The notes: generated by a model not told the origin, from the letters alone. A DNA stretch of 64,000 nt from Paenibacillus tyrphae (GCF_027925525.1 NZ_BSDJ01000006.1:124001-188000); one strand, 5' to 3'. Positions 1 to 9,377 are shown, counted from the first letter of the stretch. Made by a program: numbers and translations.

Positions 1-1
1 T

Positions 2-724
2 TACCGCGAGCTTATGCAAGATAAAGTGTTTTGGGCGGCAGTCTTTAATACCGTATATTTCGCCGTGTTCTTTGTTCCGCTCAGCATCGTCTTCGGCGTG
101 GTGCTCGCCTTATTTTTGAACATGAAAGTGAAAGGGATGGCCATTTACCGGACGCTTTATTTTTTGCCGACGCTCGTTCCCCAGGTCGCTCTGGCCGTCT
201 TATGGATGTGGCTGCTGAATCCCCATTTCGGCCTAGTCAACGGTATGCTGGATAAGCTGGGAATTGCCGGGCCCGCTTGGCTGGGAAGCGAATTTTGGTC
301 CAAGCCGTCCCTCATCCTGATGTCTTTGTGGGGAATCGGTCAGGCCGTAGTCATCTATTTAGCCGGCTTGCAGGATATTTCGCAGGACTATTACGACGCG
401 GCGGAAGTGGACGGGGCCAGTTGGCTGCAGAAAGTTCGAAACGTAACGCTGCCGCTGCTGACGCCGGTTATTTTTTTTAATCTGGTCATGGGCGTCATCG
501 GGGCGTTTCAACAATTTACTTTGCCGTATGCGCTCACCAAAGGGCAAGGAACGCCGGCCCATTCACTCATGTTTTACGTGATGCATTTATATGATAACGG
601 ATTCAAATATTTCAAAATGGGCTATGCTTCGGCAATGGCCTGGCTCCTGTTCTTGGCGATCATGCTGCTGACCGGAATCTTGTTTGCGACCTCCAAGCGA
701 TGGGTTCATTATCAGGGGAAATGA
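2..724 (+). CDS. Sugar ABC transporter permease, MalF/UgpA type (5' end outside window)
   Basis: Inner-membrane permease subunit of a CUT1-family carbohydrate importer, which would pair with the permease that follows. The reading frame is open from base 2 through the first ATG at 14, and the residues before that Met (Y-R-E-L) match the usual 'NYREL' stretch before transmembrane segment 2. The gene therefore begins upstream and about 50 residues are missing. Several hydrophobic segments are visible. The EAA loop that contacts the ATPase is present as 'DAAEVDGAS' (about residues 130-138 from that ATG). The substrate cannot be told from the permease; the solute-binding protein is presumably just upstream. 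Confidence 0.9.
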   Translation, partial: YRELMQDKVFWAAVFNTVYFAVFFVPLSIVFGVVLALFLNMKVKGMAIYRTLYFLPTLVPQVALAVLWMWLLNPHFGLVNGMLDKLGIAGPAWLGSEFWSKPSLILMSLWGIGQAVVIYLAGLQDISQDYYDAAEVDGASWLQKVRNVTLPLLTPVIFFNLVMGVIGAFQQFTLPYALTKGQGTPAHSLMFYVMHLYDNGFKYFKMGYASAMAWLLFLAIMLLTGILFATSKRWVHYQGK

Positions 725-740
725 GGGGGGCGAATCCACG

Positions 741-1577
741 GTGAACCGAAAATCGAAGAACAAGCTGGCAAACGTGTCGGCCCATATCGTTTTGCTTCTG
801 GCTTCCGTCTTTTTTATTACGCCGTTTATATGGCTTGTCTCCACCTCGCTCAAGCCGTCTACGCAAATTTTCACCTGGCCCCCGGAATGGATTCCGAAGC
901 CGTTTACTTGGAAAAATTACTCGGCCGCCATAGAGTACATTCCGTTCTTCACCTATCTCAAGAACACGATCCTGATTACCGTTCTTAGCACAGCCGGCGC
1001 CGTTCTGTCGTGTCCGCTCATTGCCTACAGCTTCGCCAAACTGAGATGGAACGGCAAAAAAGGGCTATTCGCCCTGACGGTAGCGGTGATGATGATTCCC
1101 GGCCAGGTGACGATGATTCCGCTATTCGTCTTGTTCAACAAGCTGGGCTGGGTCGGTACGCCGCTTCCTTTAATCGTACCACTGTTTTTCGGCGCTCCGT
1201 TTTTTATTTTTTTGCTCAGACAGTTTTTCCTGGGGCTTCCGGATGAATTGCTGGACGCAGCCCGGATCGACGGGGCGCACGAATTCACGATTTATTGGAA
1301 AGTGATTCTTCCGTTAGCCAAGCCCGCCATTTTATCGGTTGCGCTGTTTCAATTTATGAACAGCTGGACGGATTTTATCGGTCCGTTGCTTTACTTAACG
1401 AACGAAGCTTCGTATACGATGTCGCTCGGGCTGCAGCAGTTTCAGAATCAGAAGGGCTCGGAGTGGGGGCTCATGATGGCGGTAGCTACGATGATGACGA
1501 TTCCCGTCGTGATTTTGTTCTTCTTCACCCAGAAAAAATTCATTCAAGGAATTACGTTTTCCGGAATTAAGGGGTAG
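741..1577 (+). CDS. Sugar ABC transporter permease, MalG/UgpE type
   Basis: Second permease of the CUT1 sugar importer. An ATG at 684 is in frame but lies inside the upstream gene. GTG at 741 is preceded by a strong GAGGGGGG site at 723-730 and gives 278 residues starting VNRKSKNK, the normal family length and N-terminus, so it is chosen. A run of six hydrophobic segments is seen. The EAA motif reads 'LLDAARIDGAHEF' near the second half. It follows the first permease by 16 bases, so one transcript is expected, ended by the hairpin at 1611-1646. The transported sugar is unknown. Confidence 0.92.
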   Translation: MNRKSKNKLANVSAHIVLLLASVFFITPFIWLVSTSLKPSTQIFTWPPEWIPKPFTWKNYSAAIEYIPFFTYLKNTILITVLSTAGAVLSCPLIAYSFAKLRWNGKKGLFALTVAVMMIPGQVTMIPLFVLFNKLGWVGTPLPLIVPLFFGAPFFIFLLRQFFLGLPDELLDAARIDGAHEFTIYWKVILPLAKPAILSVALFQFMNSWTDFIGPLLYLTNEASYTMSLGLQQFQNQKGSEWGLMMAVATMMTIPVVILFFFTQKKFIQGITFSGIKG

Positions 1578-1610
1578 CTGATTCAATAGGACATGTGCTG
1601 TTTAATAATA

Positions 1611-1646
1611 AAAAGATCGCTCTCGTTGGGAACGGAGCGATCTTTT
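1611..1646. terminator. Rho-independent terminator (bidirectional)
   Basis: Inverted repeat AAAAGATCGCTC / GAGCGATCTTTT with a 12-base loop. It has T-runs on both strands and lies between the convergent ABC permease and yumC genes. Confidence 0.85.
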
Positions 1647-1676
1647 CGGTTAAAGGTTATATAGATGAAAAGATTT

Positions 1677-2663
1677 TTACAATTTCATATTGCTGCTGTG
1701 GCCCGGGGACAGCTTGGCTGTCGGATCGATGTACACCTTCGCGTTGTTGATGGCGGTTGGCGCTTCGCCGAAACCGACGGCAATGAGCTTCAGCTTACCG
1801 GGGTACGTCGTAATGTCGCCGGCAGCGAAAATGCCTGGGATGCTGGTTTCCATCCGCGAGTCGACGATGATGGAGCCGTTGTCGATGTTGAGTCCCCATT
1901 CGGCAATCGGGCCGAGGGAGGAGACGAAGCCGAAGTTGACGATCACGGCATCGACATCGATGACGCGCTCTTCGCCCGACTTGCAGTCGGCCAGTACGAC
2001 TTGCTCGATTTGGTCGCGGCCTTCGAGCTTCTTGATTTCCGTCGGAGTGATAACTTCCACCTTGGACTTCATCAAATTCTCGACGCTGTGCTCATGCGCG
2101 CGGAATTTGTCACGGCGGTGAATCAGCGTTACTTTCTCCGCGATCGGTTCCAGCATCAGAGCCCAGTCTACCGCAGAATCGCCTCCGCCGCTGATCAGTA
2201 CCTTTTGGCCAGCGAAGCGGTGAAGGTCGCTGACGAAGTAGTGCAGGTTTTTCTTCTCAAATTGCGCGGCTTCCGGAAGTTCGAGCTTTCTCGGTTCGAA
2301 CGCACCGACGCCGCCGGTAATGATGACCGCTTTAGATTGATGCACGCCTTTGTCCGTCGTAACTTCGAACAGGCGCTCGTCTTTTTTCTCCACTTTCAAT
2401 ACCTTTTCTTCCAGGCAGATGGAAAGCGGGAAATGCTTCATTTGTGCTTCCAAATTATTAACAAGCTCTTGCGCTGTTACCTTCGGAAAGCCGGCTACGT
2501 CATAGATGTATTTCTCCGGATAAAGCGCTGCGAGCTGACCGCCCAGTTGTGGCATGCTTTCAATCAATTTAACGGAAGCTTGGCGCATTCCTCCGTAAAA
2601 CGCCGCAAACATCCCTGCTGGGCCGCCGCCCACGATAATAATGTCGACGATTTCGCTGCTCAT
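1677..2663 (-). CDS. yumC: Ferredoxin--NADP+ reductase type 2 (YumC-like)
   Basis: Flavoprotein of 328 residues in the thioredoxin-reductase-like ferredoxin/flavodoxin NADP+ reductase family (B. subtilis YumC is about this size). It moves electrons between NADPH and ferredoxin or flavodoxin in the cytosol. The FAD Rossmann motif GGGPAG is at residues 12-17. A second nucleotide motif, 'ISGGGDSA', is near 160 and an '[11 protein letters not shown]' FAD contact is near 280. The CxxC of true thioredoxin reductases is absent, which supports the FNR assignment. The ribosome site GGAGGTG precedes ATG at 2663. A yumB-like gene lies divergently upstream. Confidence 0.9.
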   Translation of the reverse strand: MSSEIVDIIIVGGGPAGMFAAFYGGMRQASVKLIESMPQLGGQLAALYPEKYIYDVAGFPKVTAQELVNNLEAQMKHFPLSICLEEKVLKVEKKDERLFEVTTDKGVHQSKAVIITGGVGAFEPRKLELPEAAQFEKKNLHYFVSDLHRFAGQKVLISGGGDSAVDWALMLEPIAEKVTLIHRRDKFRAHEHSVENLMKSKVEVITPTEIKKLEGRDQIEQVVLADCKSGEERVIDVDAVIVNFGFVSSLGPIAEWGLNIDNGSIIVDSRMETSIPGIFAAGDITTYPGKLKLIAVGFGEAPTAINNAKVYIDPTAKLSPGHSSNMKL

Positions 2664-3081
2664 GGTGGGTCAAACACCTCCGAAACATAGTAAGGTCCAT
2701 TCTAATTATAATCGTACGGCTACGGCATTGAAAATATAAATTAGACTTTTCAATGAGTAATATAATTAATTAGCCTGATAAAGTTTTTATATGGCAAAAG
2801 GCAGCAGCCGAAGGAATCGAGAAACCCATCGTTAGTCTGGCGATTTTCCTAGGTTTTTAACCAAAATAAAACTTGCTATTTGCCTCGTATCATTATATTA
2901 TTGCATTTGAATTGGTTAAAACTGTTGGTATAAATACACATCATTTGCTTATATTTTCAAACGCCGAAGGGAACCATGTAGGAAGAAAAACCATTTTTCG
3001 GCGTCGCTTGTGTAATTTTTCACAAACAGTTTTCAAACTCATATACTATATAGAAAAATATGTGATGGAAGGGATAGAACC
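2664..3081. other. 418-bp divergent intergenic region, yumC/yumB
   Basis: AT-rich region holding the promoters of both divergent flavoprotein genes; no single strong promoter could be assigned. A 70-codon open frame at 2873-3085 has no ribosome site and atypical composition, so it is not called. A GAAGGGAT ribosome site precedes yumB. Confidence 0.5.
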
Positions 3082-4272
3082 ATGAGTCGAATTCCAAGAA
3101 TAGTCATTTTAGGCGCAGGCTACGGCGGGATCGTAACGGCTATTCGGTTGCAAAAAGAGCTGAATTATAATGAAGCTGACGTCACGCTTGTAAACAAACA
3201 CGACTATCATTACATTACGACCCATCTGCATATGCCTGCTGCAGGGACGGATAATCCCGAAAATGCACGCGTGAACATTCTGAAGCTGATCGACGAGTTC
3301 AAGATCGATTTCGTGAAATCGACCGTCGTTCAAATTCGGCCGCAAGAGAAAAAAGTCATTCTGGAAGAGGGCACGCTCTCTTACGATTACTTGGTCATCG
3401 GCCTGGGCGGCGAACCGGAAACGTTCGGCATTCCGGGGCTGAAAGAATATGCGATGAATATTCGCTCCATCAATAGCGTCCGCTTCATTCGTGAGCACGT
3501 GGAGTACCAATTCGCGAAGTTCAAGCGCGAGCCTTCCCGTACGGACTATCTGACCTTCGTTGTCGGCGGCGCCGGGTTCACCGGGATCGAGTTTGTCGGT
3601 GAACTGGCCGACCGGATTCCGGAACTGTGCAAAGAATTCGACGTGGACCCATCCCTCGTAAAAATATATAACATCGAAGCGGCTCCGACGGCACTTCCGG
3701 GCTTTGACCCCGAGCTTGTCGAGTACGCGATGAACGTACTGAAAAACAAAGGCGTCACGTTCAAAATCGCGACCGCGATCAAAGAGTGCACTCCGGACGG
3801 CGTCGTGCTTGCGACCGGTGAAGAGATCAAATCCGCTACCGTCATCTGGACAGGCGGCATTCGCGGCAACCATATGCTGGAGGAAGCCGGCTTCGAGACG
3901 ATGCGCGGCCGCATTAAGGTCGACGATACGCTGCACGCTCCAGGGCACGACAACGTATACGTGCTCGGCGACTGCTCGATCGTGATGAGCCCGGAAGGAC
4001 GTCCATATCCGCCAACGGCGCAAATCTCGATGCAGCAAGCCGATGTGTGCGCGCACAATCTCGTAGCGCAAATCCGCGGCTCCGAACTAAAGAAGTTCGA
4101 GTATAAGCCGAAAGGCACCGTAGCTTCTCTTGGTCGCGGCGAAGCGATCGGGATCGTCGGCTCCAAGAAGATCAAGGGCGGTACCGCGGCCGTGATGAAA
4201 AAGCTCATCGACCTCCGCTACTTGTACATCATCGGCGGTATTCCGCTCGTGTTGAAGAAAGGCCGCTTCTAG
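3082..4272 (+). CDS. yumB: Type II NADH dehydrogenase-like flavoprotein (YumB/Ndh family)
   Basis: FAD-dependent pyridine-nucleotide oxidoreductase of 396 residues, in the non-proton-pumping NADH:quinone reductase family, acting at the inner face of the membrane. GAGYGG (residues 11-16) is the FAD-binding site and 'VGGAGFTGIE' (about 160-169) the NADH-binding site. 'VYVLGDCS' near 295 and 'PPTAQ' shortly after are typical of the family. The C-terminus has hydrophobic and basic residues consistent with peripheral membrane attachment. It resembles YumB more than the main Ndh (YjlD), so the quinone-reductase role is by family. The next small gene begins 4 bases after its stop. Confidence 0.87.
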   Translation: MSRIPRIVILGAGYGGIVTAIRLQKELNYNEADVTLVNKHDYHYITTHLHMPAAGTDNPENARVNILKLIDEFKIDFVKSTVVQIRPQEKKVILEEGTLSYDYLVIGLGGEPETFGIPGLKEYAMNIRSINSVRFIREHVEYQFAKFKREPSRTDYLTFVVGGAGFTGIEFVGELADRIPELCKEFDVDPSLVKIYNIEAAPTALPGFDPELVEYAMNVLKNKGVTFKIATAIKECTPDGVVLATGEEIKSATVIWTGGIRGNHMLEEAGFETMRGRIKVDDTLHAPGHDNVYVLGDCSIVMSPEGRPYPPTAQISMQQADVCAHNLVAQIRGSELKKFEYKPKGTVASLGRGEAIGIVGSKKIKGGTAAVMKKLIDLRYLYIIGGIPLVLKKGRF

Positions 4273-4276
4273 ACCG

Positions 4277-4534
4277 ATGCGCAATTGCAGCATTCAGGTT
4301 CGGGGGTTGCTTACTCGGGAGGAGCTTGACCGGTACAACGCTCTTCTCGATGTAGGTCATTATCTCGAATCGCAGAACCGTTACGACCTGTCGTATATCG
4401 TGCAGAAAGAAATCGACATTCTCATTCTTCCGGCCATCGAGCGTCTGAAGGAAAAATCGCGGCAGCGCGACCGGGACACGGAAGAGTACTTGCGGCGCAA
4501 AGAGCTGGGGCTCTTGGATGAAGACGACGAATAA
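4277..4534 (+). CDS. Small conserved-looking protein, unknown function
   Basis: An 85-residue acidic, mostly helical protein with no signal peptide or membrane segment. The C-terminal half is highly charged (REELD, KEKSRQRDRD, LDEDDE), suggesting a coiled coil or disordered tail. It begins 4 bases after yumB, with AAGAAAGG upstream as a possible ribosome site, and ends just before a strong terminator, so it is probably cotranscribed with yumB. I do not recognise a family. The frame is open without interruption and codon use matches the neighbours. Confidence 0.65.
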   Translation: MRNCSIQVRGLLTREELDRYNALLDVGHYLESQNRYDLSYIVQKEIDILILPAIERLKEKSRQRDRDTEEYLRRKELGLLDEDDE

Positions 4535-4540
4535 ACGAGC

Positions 4541-4586
4541 AAACCCTTGCAGCTTTCGTTTCGGCGAATGCCAGCAAGGGTTTTTT
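4541..4586. terminator. Rho-independent terminator, bidirectional
   Basis: AACCCTTGC / GCAAGGGTT stem followed by six T. It separates yumB and the 85-residue gene from convergent hemQ. Confidence 0.85.
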
Positions 4587-4601
4587 CGGCGGGTTGGCCC
4601 G

Positions 4602-5348
4602 TTACAGCTTCAGCATCGAAGCCATTTTCTCTTGATTCAGCAAGTTGCCGACATAGAAATCGCCGAACTCCCCGAAGCGGGCGCTCGTTTCGTCAAAGCG
4701 CATTTCATGGACGATTCTCTTGAATTGCAGCGCATCGTCCGCGAACAGCGTAACGCCCCATTCCCAATCGTCCAAACCGATGGAGCCGCCGATGATTTGC
4801 TTCACTTTGCCGGCGTAATTGCGGCCGATCATACCGTGTCCGCGCATAAAGTTGCGGCGCTCTTCGGCAGGCAGCATATACCAGTTGTCATTGCCCTCGC
4901 GCTTCTTGTTCATCGGGTAGAAGCAAATATGTCCCGCTTTCGGCAGGATCGGTTTCAGACGCGCCACGACATCCGGGTCCTGCATCGGATCGGTTCCCGG
5001 CTTGGCCATATAAGCGCCGAGCTCGACTACGGAGACGTAAGAGTACGTCGGAATCGTCACTTGCGCGAACATGGTTTTGTTAAATTCGGTTTCCAGCTCG
5101 TTCAATTCTTCCAATGTCTCACGCAAATGCATGAAGACGAAATCGGCTTTTTGTCCGACAATGGAATAAAAGGCGGTGCTGCCTTGTTTTTGGTCCTCGG
5201 TGCTCTGATATTTGCCGAGCAGGGTGTACAGCTCGTCCTCGGCGCGCGCTCTTTCTTGAGTGGTCAAGCTTTTCCAGGCGTTCCAATCGATTGCACGGAA
5301 ATCATGCAAGCTATACCAGCCATCCAATGGATGTACGACTTCACTCAT
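4602..5348 (-). CDS. hemQ: Coproheme decarboxylase HemQ
   Basis: Chlorite-dismutase-fold enzyme that converts iron coproporphyrin III to protoheme with peroxide, the last step of the Gram-positive coproporphyrin-dependent haem pathway. The frame is open further upstream, but ATG at 5348 ([12 protein letters not shown]) has AAGGGAG 8 bases before it and yields 248 residues, the family size. Visible signatures are 'YPMNKKR' (the Tyr and Lys used for propionate handling), 'MRGHG' (a conserved His region, probably the proximal haem ligand) and '[13 protein letters not shown]'. Cytosolic. The gene is monocistronic. Confidence 0.93.
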   Translation of the reverse strand: MSEVVHPLDGWYSLHDFRAIDWNAWKSLTTQERARAEDELYTLLGKYQSTEDQKQGSTAFYSIVGQKADFVFMHLRETLEELNELETEFNKTMFAQVTIPTYSYVSVVELGAYMAKPGTDPMQDPDVVARLKPILPKAGHICFYPMNKKREGNDNWYMLPAEERRNFMRGHGMIGRNYAGKVKQIIGGSIGLDDWEWGVTLFADDALQFKRIVHEMRFDETSARFGEFGDFYVGNLLNQEKMASMLKL

Positions 5349-5541
5349 TAACGGACACTCCCTTATTCCTTCAAAATGGGCACTGCTGCCAGCTGCTTGT
5401 TTTATTGTAGCGAAATCGGCCGCAAAGGGCAAATGCCGCTGCGTGACGAAACGGCAAACTTTTTGTGAACGGATTGCCGGAAAAATACTATTATAATTCG
5501 AAGCCCGTATGCCGATGTACCTGTTAAAGGAGGCGTCCGTC

Positions 5542-5646
5542 ATGACAAACCGGTTAGCGCTAGGCATTTTGATGGGGACGCTTATCAGCATCCCGTTTTG
5601 GATCGCGGCGATCGGCTGGTACCGTTTTGTTTGTTCTCTTTTGTAG
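5542..5646 (+). CDS. 34-residue small membrane protein
   Basis: Short ORF with an excellent AAAGGAGG site (5527-5533) eight bases before ATG 5542. It encodes one hydrophobic helix ([20 protein letters not shown]) followed by GWYRF and a short tail, so it is a probable single-pass membrane peptide. It precedes the YuiB-like gene by about 100 bases and may be in the same transcript. Family unknown. The ribosome site and amphipathic composition make it more likely real than chance. Confidence 0.6.
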   Translation: MTNRLALGILMGTLISIPFWIAAIGWYRFVCSLL

Positions 5647-5747
5647 CTCGCGCCTGTGATTTTTTTCATATATCGTTCACAACGGCTCACTTTACCGCGC
5701 CTTTGTTTTTTTATACAATATAGGCATATGGAAAGGAGCTGTCCGCT

Positions 5748-6032
5748 TTGCTGCAATTGATCATCGTAACCGTGCTGCTGTTCGTGCTGTTTTTCGGGCT
5801 CGGTTTCATTTTAAACATGCTTATGAAAACGACTTGGTTCCCCATTTACGGATATATAGCGCTCATGATCGGCTTGGTCATTTATTGGGGCTGGGGCACC
5901 GGCTCGCTCGCTTCGAACCTGGCCGAATATTCCATCGCCGATTACGTCCCTGCCATCGGCGGCCTGATCGGCGCCATCCTCAGCGGCTCTACGATCAAAT
6001 CCTTGCGTCAAAAAGGCTTTAAAATGTTTTAG
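5748..6032 (+). CDS. yuiB: YuiB-like small integral membrane protein
   Basis: A 94-residue protein with three probable transmembrane helices (residues about 3-24, 32-48 and 64-82) and a basic C-terminus ([11 protein letters not shown]). It starts at TTG 5748 with AAAGGAG 10 bases upstream. It resembles B. subtilis YuiB, which also lies near yumB/yumC; the function is unknown. A terminator follows at 6098. Confidence 0.65.
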   Translation: MLQLIIVTVLLFVLFFGLGFILNMLMKTTWFPIYGYIALMIGLVIYWGWGTGSLASNLAEYSIADYVPAIGGLIGAILSGSTIKSLRQKGFKMF

Positions 6033-6097
6033 TATTTCGGGTTTTTGGTTTTATGGTTTTTTGTTTTGGATTTTGCTTATTATTACTCTTTTCAAAG

Positions 6098-6132
6098 CAG
6101 GCTCTGCCGTTTGGCAGGGCCTATGTTTTTTT
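6098..6132 (+). terminator. Rho-independent terminator after yuiB-like gene
   Basis: GCTCTGCC-GTTT-GGCAGGGC hairpin followed by a T-rich run (TATGTTTTTTTA). Confidence 0.8.
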
Positions 6133-6157
6133 ATGGGGGAACGGGGTGTGGAGCGGA

Positions 6158-6272
6158 GAGTCGTGTGACTTGCCGGAGAGTTTACGTGCCGCCTTTAAAA
6201 TCGGATTCTTACCGCAAGGTAAATTTAATAGAATCCGATTTTAAGAGCGGCCGGAGGCAGTCAGCACGACTC
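6158..6272. repeat. Large imperfect palindromic intergenic element
   Basis: About 115 bp that folds on itself. The outer arms are GAGTCGTG (6158-6165) and CACGACTC (6265-6272), and nested GCCGC/GCGGC arms lie inside them. The centre has a perfect 15-bp pair, TTAAAATCGGATTCT (6195-6209) and AGAATCCGATTTTAA (6230-6244). No ORF is present. It lies in the 388-bp gap between yuiB and dnaB. It could be a dispersed palindromic (REP/MITE-like) element or a structured RNA. Confidence 0.6.
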
Positions 6273-6420
6273 GCAGCGTAGCTCCCCCAATGCTCTCTAC
6301 CCCGAAAACATCTCTCTGCCAACCCAACCAAAAAGCCTGCTTTTTCCTCCTATCCTCTTTGTCGATTTGTGTGATAAAATGGAGGGTAAACACTTGAATC
6401 ACGGATGGAGTTTTGACTGA

Positions 6421-7920
6421 ATGCGGATAACGAATTTGCTGCATTTTTCCGAATATCACCGTTTCTATGTCGTGCGGGATTTCGCTTTAAGCAGCTTGGA
6501 TTATAAGATGATGGCCGCAGTGTATCAGCCGATGATCGGCGCTTACGCCGTCAGCGTATACATGACGTTGTTCCAGCAGCTGCCTGCGGACAAAGTCGGG
6601 CATTCGGCGATGGAGCAGCAGCGCAAGCTGTTTCTGGCGCTGGAGCTGGAAGCGAGCGAGAATGGGCGGAAGCTGTTCATTGAGCAGACTTCAAGGCTGG
6701 AAGCAGTCGGACTGCTCAAGACGTCGCGTCGGTTTGCGGCCGCTTCGGACGATTACGTGTACGAGTACACGCTGTTTGCGCCGCTGCCACCGACGGAATT
6801 TTTCCGGAATCAGCATTTGACGCTGCTGCTGCGGGATAAGGTCGGTAAATATGCGGTGTTTGCGCTGCGGGACGAGCTGGTGCTGCCGCAAGCGCAGGAA
6901 ATGGCGGACGCCAACACCGAAAATTTGTCCGTTCCGTTCTATGAGCTGTTCCGTCTGAATACGCAGGTGATCGATCACGAGCTGGAGAAGGCGTTCTTCG
7001 AATCGGCGGCGGCCAAGCCTGCCGAAGCGAAGCCGGAGGTCATGTACAAGGGCTACCAATATGCGGAGATCATTATGCACTTCCCGCGGGAGTCGGTAAA
7101 CCGGGACTTCGTGGAGCGGCTCAAATACGAGCCGGAGCAGTTGGCGACGATCAATTTTGTGGCAAAAAAGTACAACCTGTTCCTGACCGACGTGTGCCGG
7201 CTTTTGGACGAAGACGGCGTGTTCGACGAAGACGGACGGATTGTACTCGAGCTGCTGCAGCACAAGGCGAACCAAGTGTTCCGGCAGGACAAAAAGCGGA
7301 CCGAAGAGCGGACGCGATATATGGCGAGGATTGCGGACAAAACCGGCGAGGCGGAACGCGCAAGCGAGAGCCCGGCACCGGCGGGAGACAAAATCGTCGA
7401 GATGGAATATTACCTCGAAGTGCCCGACCTGTTTCAAGGGGAGTGCAACCAGCACCAATACAACTACATTTTGCGCAATGAGCCGTATACGTTTTTGCTG
7501 GAGAAGATTTTCAGCCAAGGCTCGATCCCGGACGGGCTGCTCGATACGCTGGCCAAGGTCGATTTAAACTACGGCCTGCGCGAGGAAGTCATGAACGTGC
7601 TGATTCATTACATGTATGTTAATAAGCGTTCCTGGTCGAGAGCGTCCATCGAGTTCAGCGTCACGGACATGCTGGCCAAGCAGGTCAATACGTTCGAAGA
7701 AGCGGTGCAGTACATTCGTGAGCAAATGAAGTTTCAGGAACAGCAGCGGACGCGCCGCAGCGGAGGCGCAAGCGGTACGAGCGCTCCGGCCCGGGGAGGC
7801 CGGGGGCGGCAGAAGCCGGTCATTCCGATCGTCAAGGATACACCGGCAGCCAAAACGCTGTCTTCGGCCGAGCGGGAAGCGCTCCGTAAAATGGCGCAGC
7901 AGCTCGACGGCAAGCTATAG
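6421..7920 (+). CDS. dnaB: Replication initiation/membrane attachment protein DnaB (helicase loader)
   Basis: Firmicute DnaB (not the helicase) of 499 residues. It acts with DnaD and DnaI to load the replicative helicase at oriC and during restart. The N-terminal winged-helix/DnaD-like part contains 'YQPMIGAYAVSVYMTLF' (about residues 37-53), which is typical of the family. A second DnaD-like region lies near 345-450 ('YNYILRNEPYTFLLEK', 'VDLNYGLREEVMNVLIHYM'). The tail is basic and Gly/Arg-rich. ATG 6421 directly follows an in-frame TGA and has GGATGGAG 10 bases upstream. dnaI follows 91 bases later, the standard dnaB-dnaI order. Confidence 0.93.
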   Translation: MRITNLLHFSEYHRFYVVRDFALSSLDYKMMAAVYQPMIGAYAVSVYMTLFQQLPADKVGHSAMEQQRKLFLALELEASENGRKLFIEQTSRLEAVGLLKTSRRFAAASDDYVYEYTLFAPLPPTEFFRNQHLTLLLRDKVGKYAVFALRDELVLPQAQEMADANTENLSVPFYELFRLNTQVIDHELEKAFFESAAAKPAEAKPEVMYKGYQYAEIIMHFPRESVNRDFVERLKYEPEQLATINFVAKKYNLFLTDVCRLLDEDGVFDEDGRIVLELLQHKANQVFRQDKKRTEERTRYMARIADKTGEAERASESPAPAGDKIVEMEYYLEVPDLFQGECNQHQYNYILRNEPYTFLLEKIFSQGSIPDGLLDTLAKVDLNYGLREEVMNVLIHYMYVNKRSWSRASIEFSVTDMLAKQVNTFEEAVQYIREQMKFQEQQRTRRSGGASGTSAPARGGRGRQKPVIPIVKDTPAAKTLSSAEREALRKMAQQLDGKL

Positions 7921-8011
7921 AAGTCCTGTGAGAGGACTGTAGAGGACGCGATCGTACTAGAGAAGCAGCGTCAGCGATGCACGGCTGGCAATCAATGGGG
8001 AGGTGCAGCGG

Positions 8012-8968
8012 ATGGAGTCGCTTGGGGAACTTTTGCGGGGCGGCCAGGGCCGTCAATTGCTGCAGCAGGCGGAAAATAAGGTGCGGGAAGTCGCATCCGA
8101 TCCGCTGATCGTCAAGCTGAGAGCCAAACACCCGGAGCTCGACAGCCAGACGATCAAGCTGAATTTGAACAAGCTGCACCAATATATTACGGAATATAAC
8201 AATTGCAACAATTGCCCGGGGCTGGATCGATGCCCGAACGATATGGAAGGTCATTACACATTGCTCAACGTCGAGCCAGGTGAAGATTGGACCCGAGTGT
8301 ACGACCAGAAGGTCGCATGCAAGAAATTTATCGCCAAAGCGACGCAGGATTCGGTCCGCAGCCGCATTCGCAGCTTCTATGTGGACGAGCGGGCGCTGTC
8401 CCAAGGGTACTCGTCGCTCGAAATTTTCGATAAAGATCCGGACAGGGAAGAAGCGGTCGGCCGGATTATGCAATATATCGTAACCATTCGTCAGCAGGGG
8501 CTTCAGCCAACAGGCCTCTACTTAGCCGGTAACTTCGGAACGGGCAAGACGTTTTTGATGTGCTATTTGCTTTATGAGCTGGCAAAAGAAGGCTACAGCG
8601 GGGCGATCGTGTACATGCCGGATTTTGCCGAGGATCTGAAAACGATGTTCCAAGATCCGCTTAAGCTCAAGGAAACGATCGATGTGCTGAAGGAGACCGA
8701 CCTGCTCGTCTTCGACGATATCGGGGCGGAAAATTTGAATCCGTGGCTTCGCGACCACGTGATGGGAGCGATCCTGAATTACCGGATGAACCGCAAGCCG
8801 ACGTTTTTCACGTCCAATCACGATCTGGACGCGTTGGAGAAGCATTTCAGCTTCACGAGCAAGGACGGGGACGAGGAGTTCAAAGGACGGCGCATCATGG
8901 ACCGGATTCGGCCGTTCGTCGACGTGGTCCTGGTAAACGGGTATAACAAACGGGGAGCGCGATCCTGA
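8012..8968 (+). CDS. dnaI: Primosomal protein DnaI (helicase loader ATPase)
   Basis: AAA+ ATPase that, with DnaB, loads the DnaC helicase. The N-terminal helicase-binding zinc region is visible as 'NNCPGLDRC' (about residues 66-74). Walker A 'GNFGTGKT' is near 172-179 and Walker B 'LLVFDDIGAE' near 231-240. A sensor region, 'TFFTSNHDLDALEKHF', follows. ATG 8012 is chosen over the in-frame GTG 8003 because GGGGAGGT (7997-8004) lies the right distance upstream; the product is 318 residues. It sits downstream of dnaB in one transcript ended by the hairpin at 9012-9060. Confidence 0.94.
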   Translation: MESLGELLRGGQGRQLLQQAENKVREVASDPLIVKLRAKHPELDSQTIKLNLNKLHQYITEYNNCNNCPGLDRCPNDMEGHYTLLNVEPGEDWTRVYDQKVACKKFIAKATQDSVRSRIRSFYVDERALSQGYSSLEIFDKDPDREEAVGRIMQYIVTIRQQGLQPTGLYLAGNFGTGKTFLMCYLLYELAKEGYSGAIVYMPDFAEDLKTMFQDPLKLKETIDVLKETDLLVFDDIGAENLNPWLRDHVMGAILNYRMNRKPTFFTSNHDLDALEKHFSFTSKDGDEEFKGRRIMDRIRPFVDVVLVNGYNKRGARS

Positions 8969-9011
8969 TCCAGAAGGGCCGCGTTCCTTCAGCCAAACAT
9001 GGAAAATGCAC

Positions 9012-9060
9012 AAAAAAGCCTCTGCCGACCCCCGGAAACGGAGATCAAGCAGAGGCTTTT
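9012..9060. terminator. Rho-independent terminator (bidirectional)
   Basis: AAAAGCCTCTGC / GCAGAGGCTTTT arms around a 24-base loop, between dnaI and the convergent small membrane gene. Confidence 0.85.
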
Positions 9061-9079
9061 CGCAACGGTAGGCCCATCA

Positions 9080-9229
9080 TTACTTCATCATAAGCGAAGC
9101 CGCTGTCGCGATGATGCCGACCACGAGCAGGATGGCGAAGAAGACGCCAAAGCCCGTCGCAACGTCGATAAAGTCATTCCGTTGTTCTTCGTACACGTGC
9201 AGTTCGGGATTTCTTGTCGAGTCGTTCAT
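9080..9229 (-). CDS. YqzM-like small membrane protein
   Basis: A 49-residue protein starting at ATG 9229, with GGAGGAA upstream; the frame extends further but without a better start. The polar N-terminus contains 'EEQRNDFIDVATGFG', and a single transmembrane helix (residues about 26-47) follows. The RND...D...GF pattern before one helix recalls the YqzM family of short Bacillus membrane proteins, whose function is unknown. It is flanked by terminators or promoters on both sides and looks monocistronic. Confidence 0.65.
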   Translation of the reverse strand: MNDSTRNPELHVYEEQRNDFIDVATGFGVFFAILLVVGIIATAASLMMK

Positions 9230-9377
9230 ACAAGGTTCCTCCTTAGGGTTGTGCCGGGCAAAGCCGCCTGACGGCACAGCTTAGGCAGCTTAGCGATACT
9301 CATATACGGCTAGTATACCCAAAATCGCCTTCCATTGTAAAGGATGTAAAGTGACAATTGTGCAAACTTTGGCTCGG

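Noticed and set aside
1665..2690. 341-codon plus-strand frame opposite yumC
   Set aside because: Antisense shadow of a clear flavoprotein gene; no family features.
2873..3085. 70-codon ORF upstream of yumB
   Set aside because: AT-rich random-looking translation, no ribosome site, overlaps the yumB start region.
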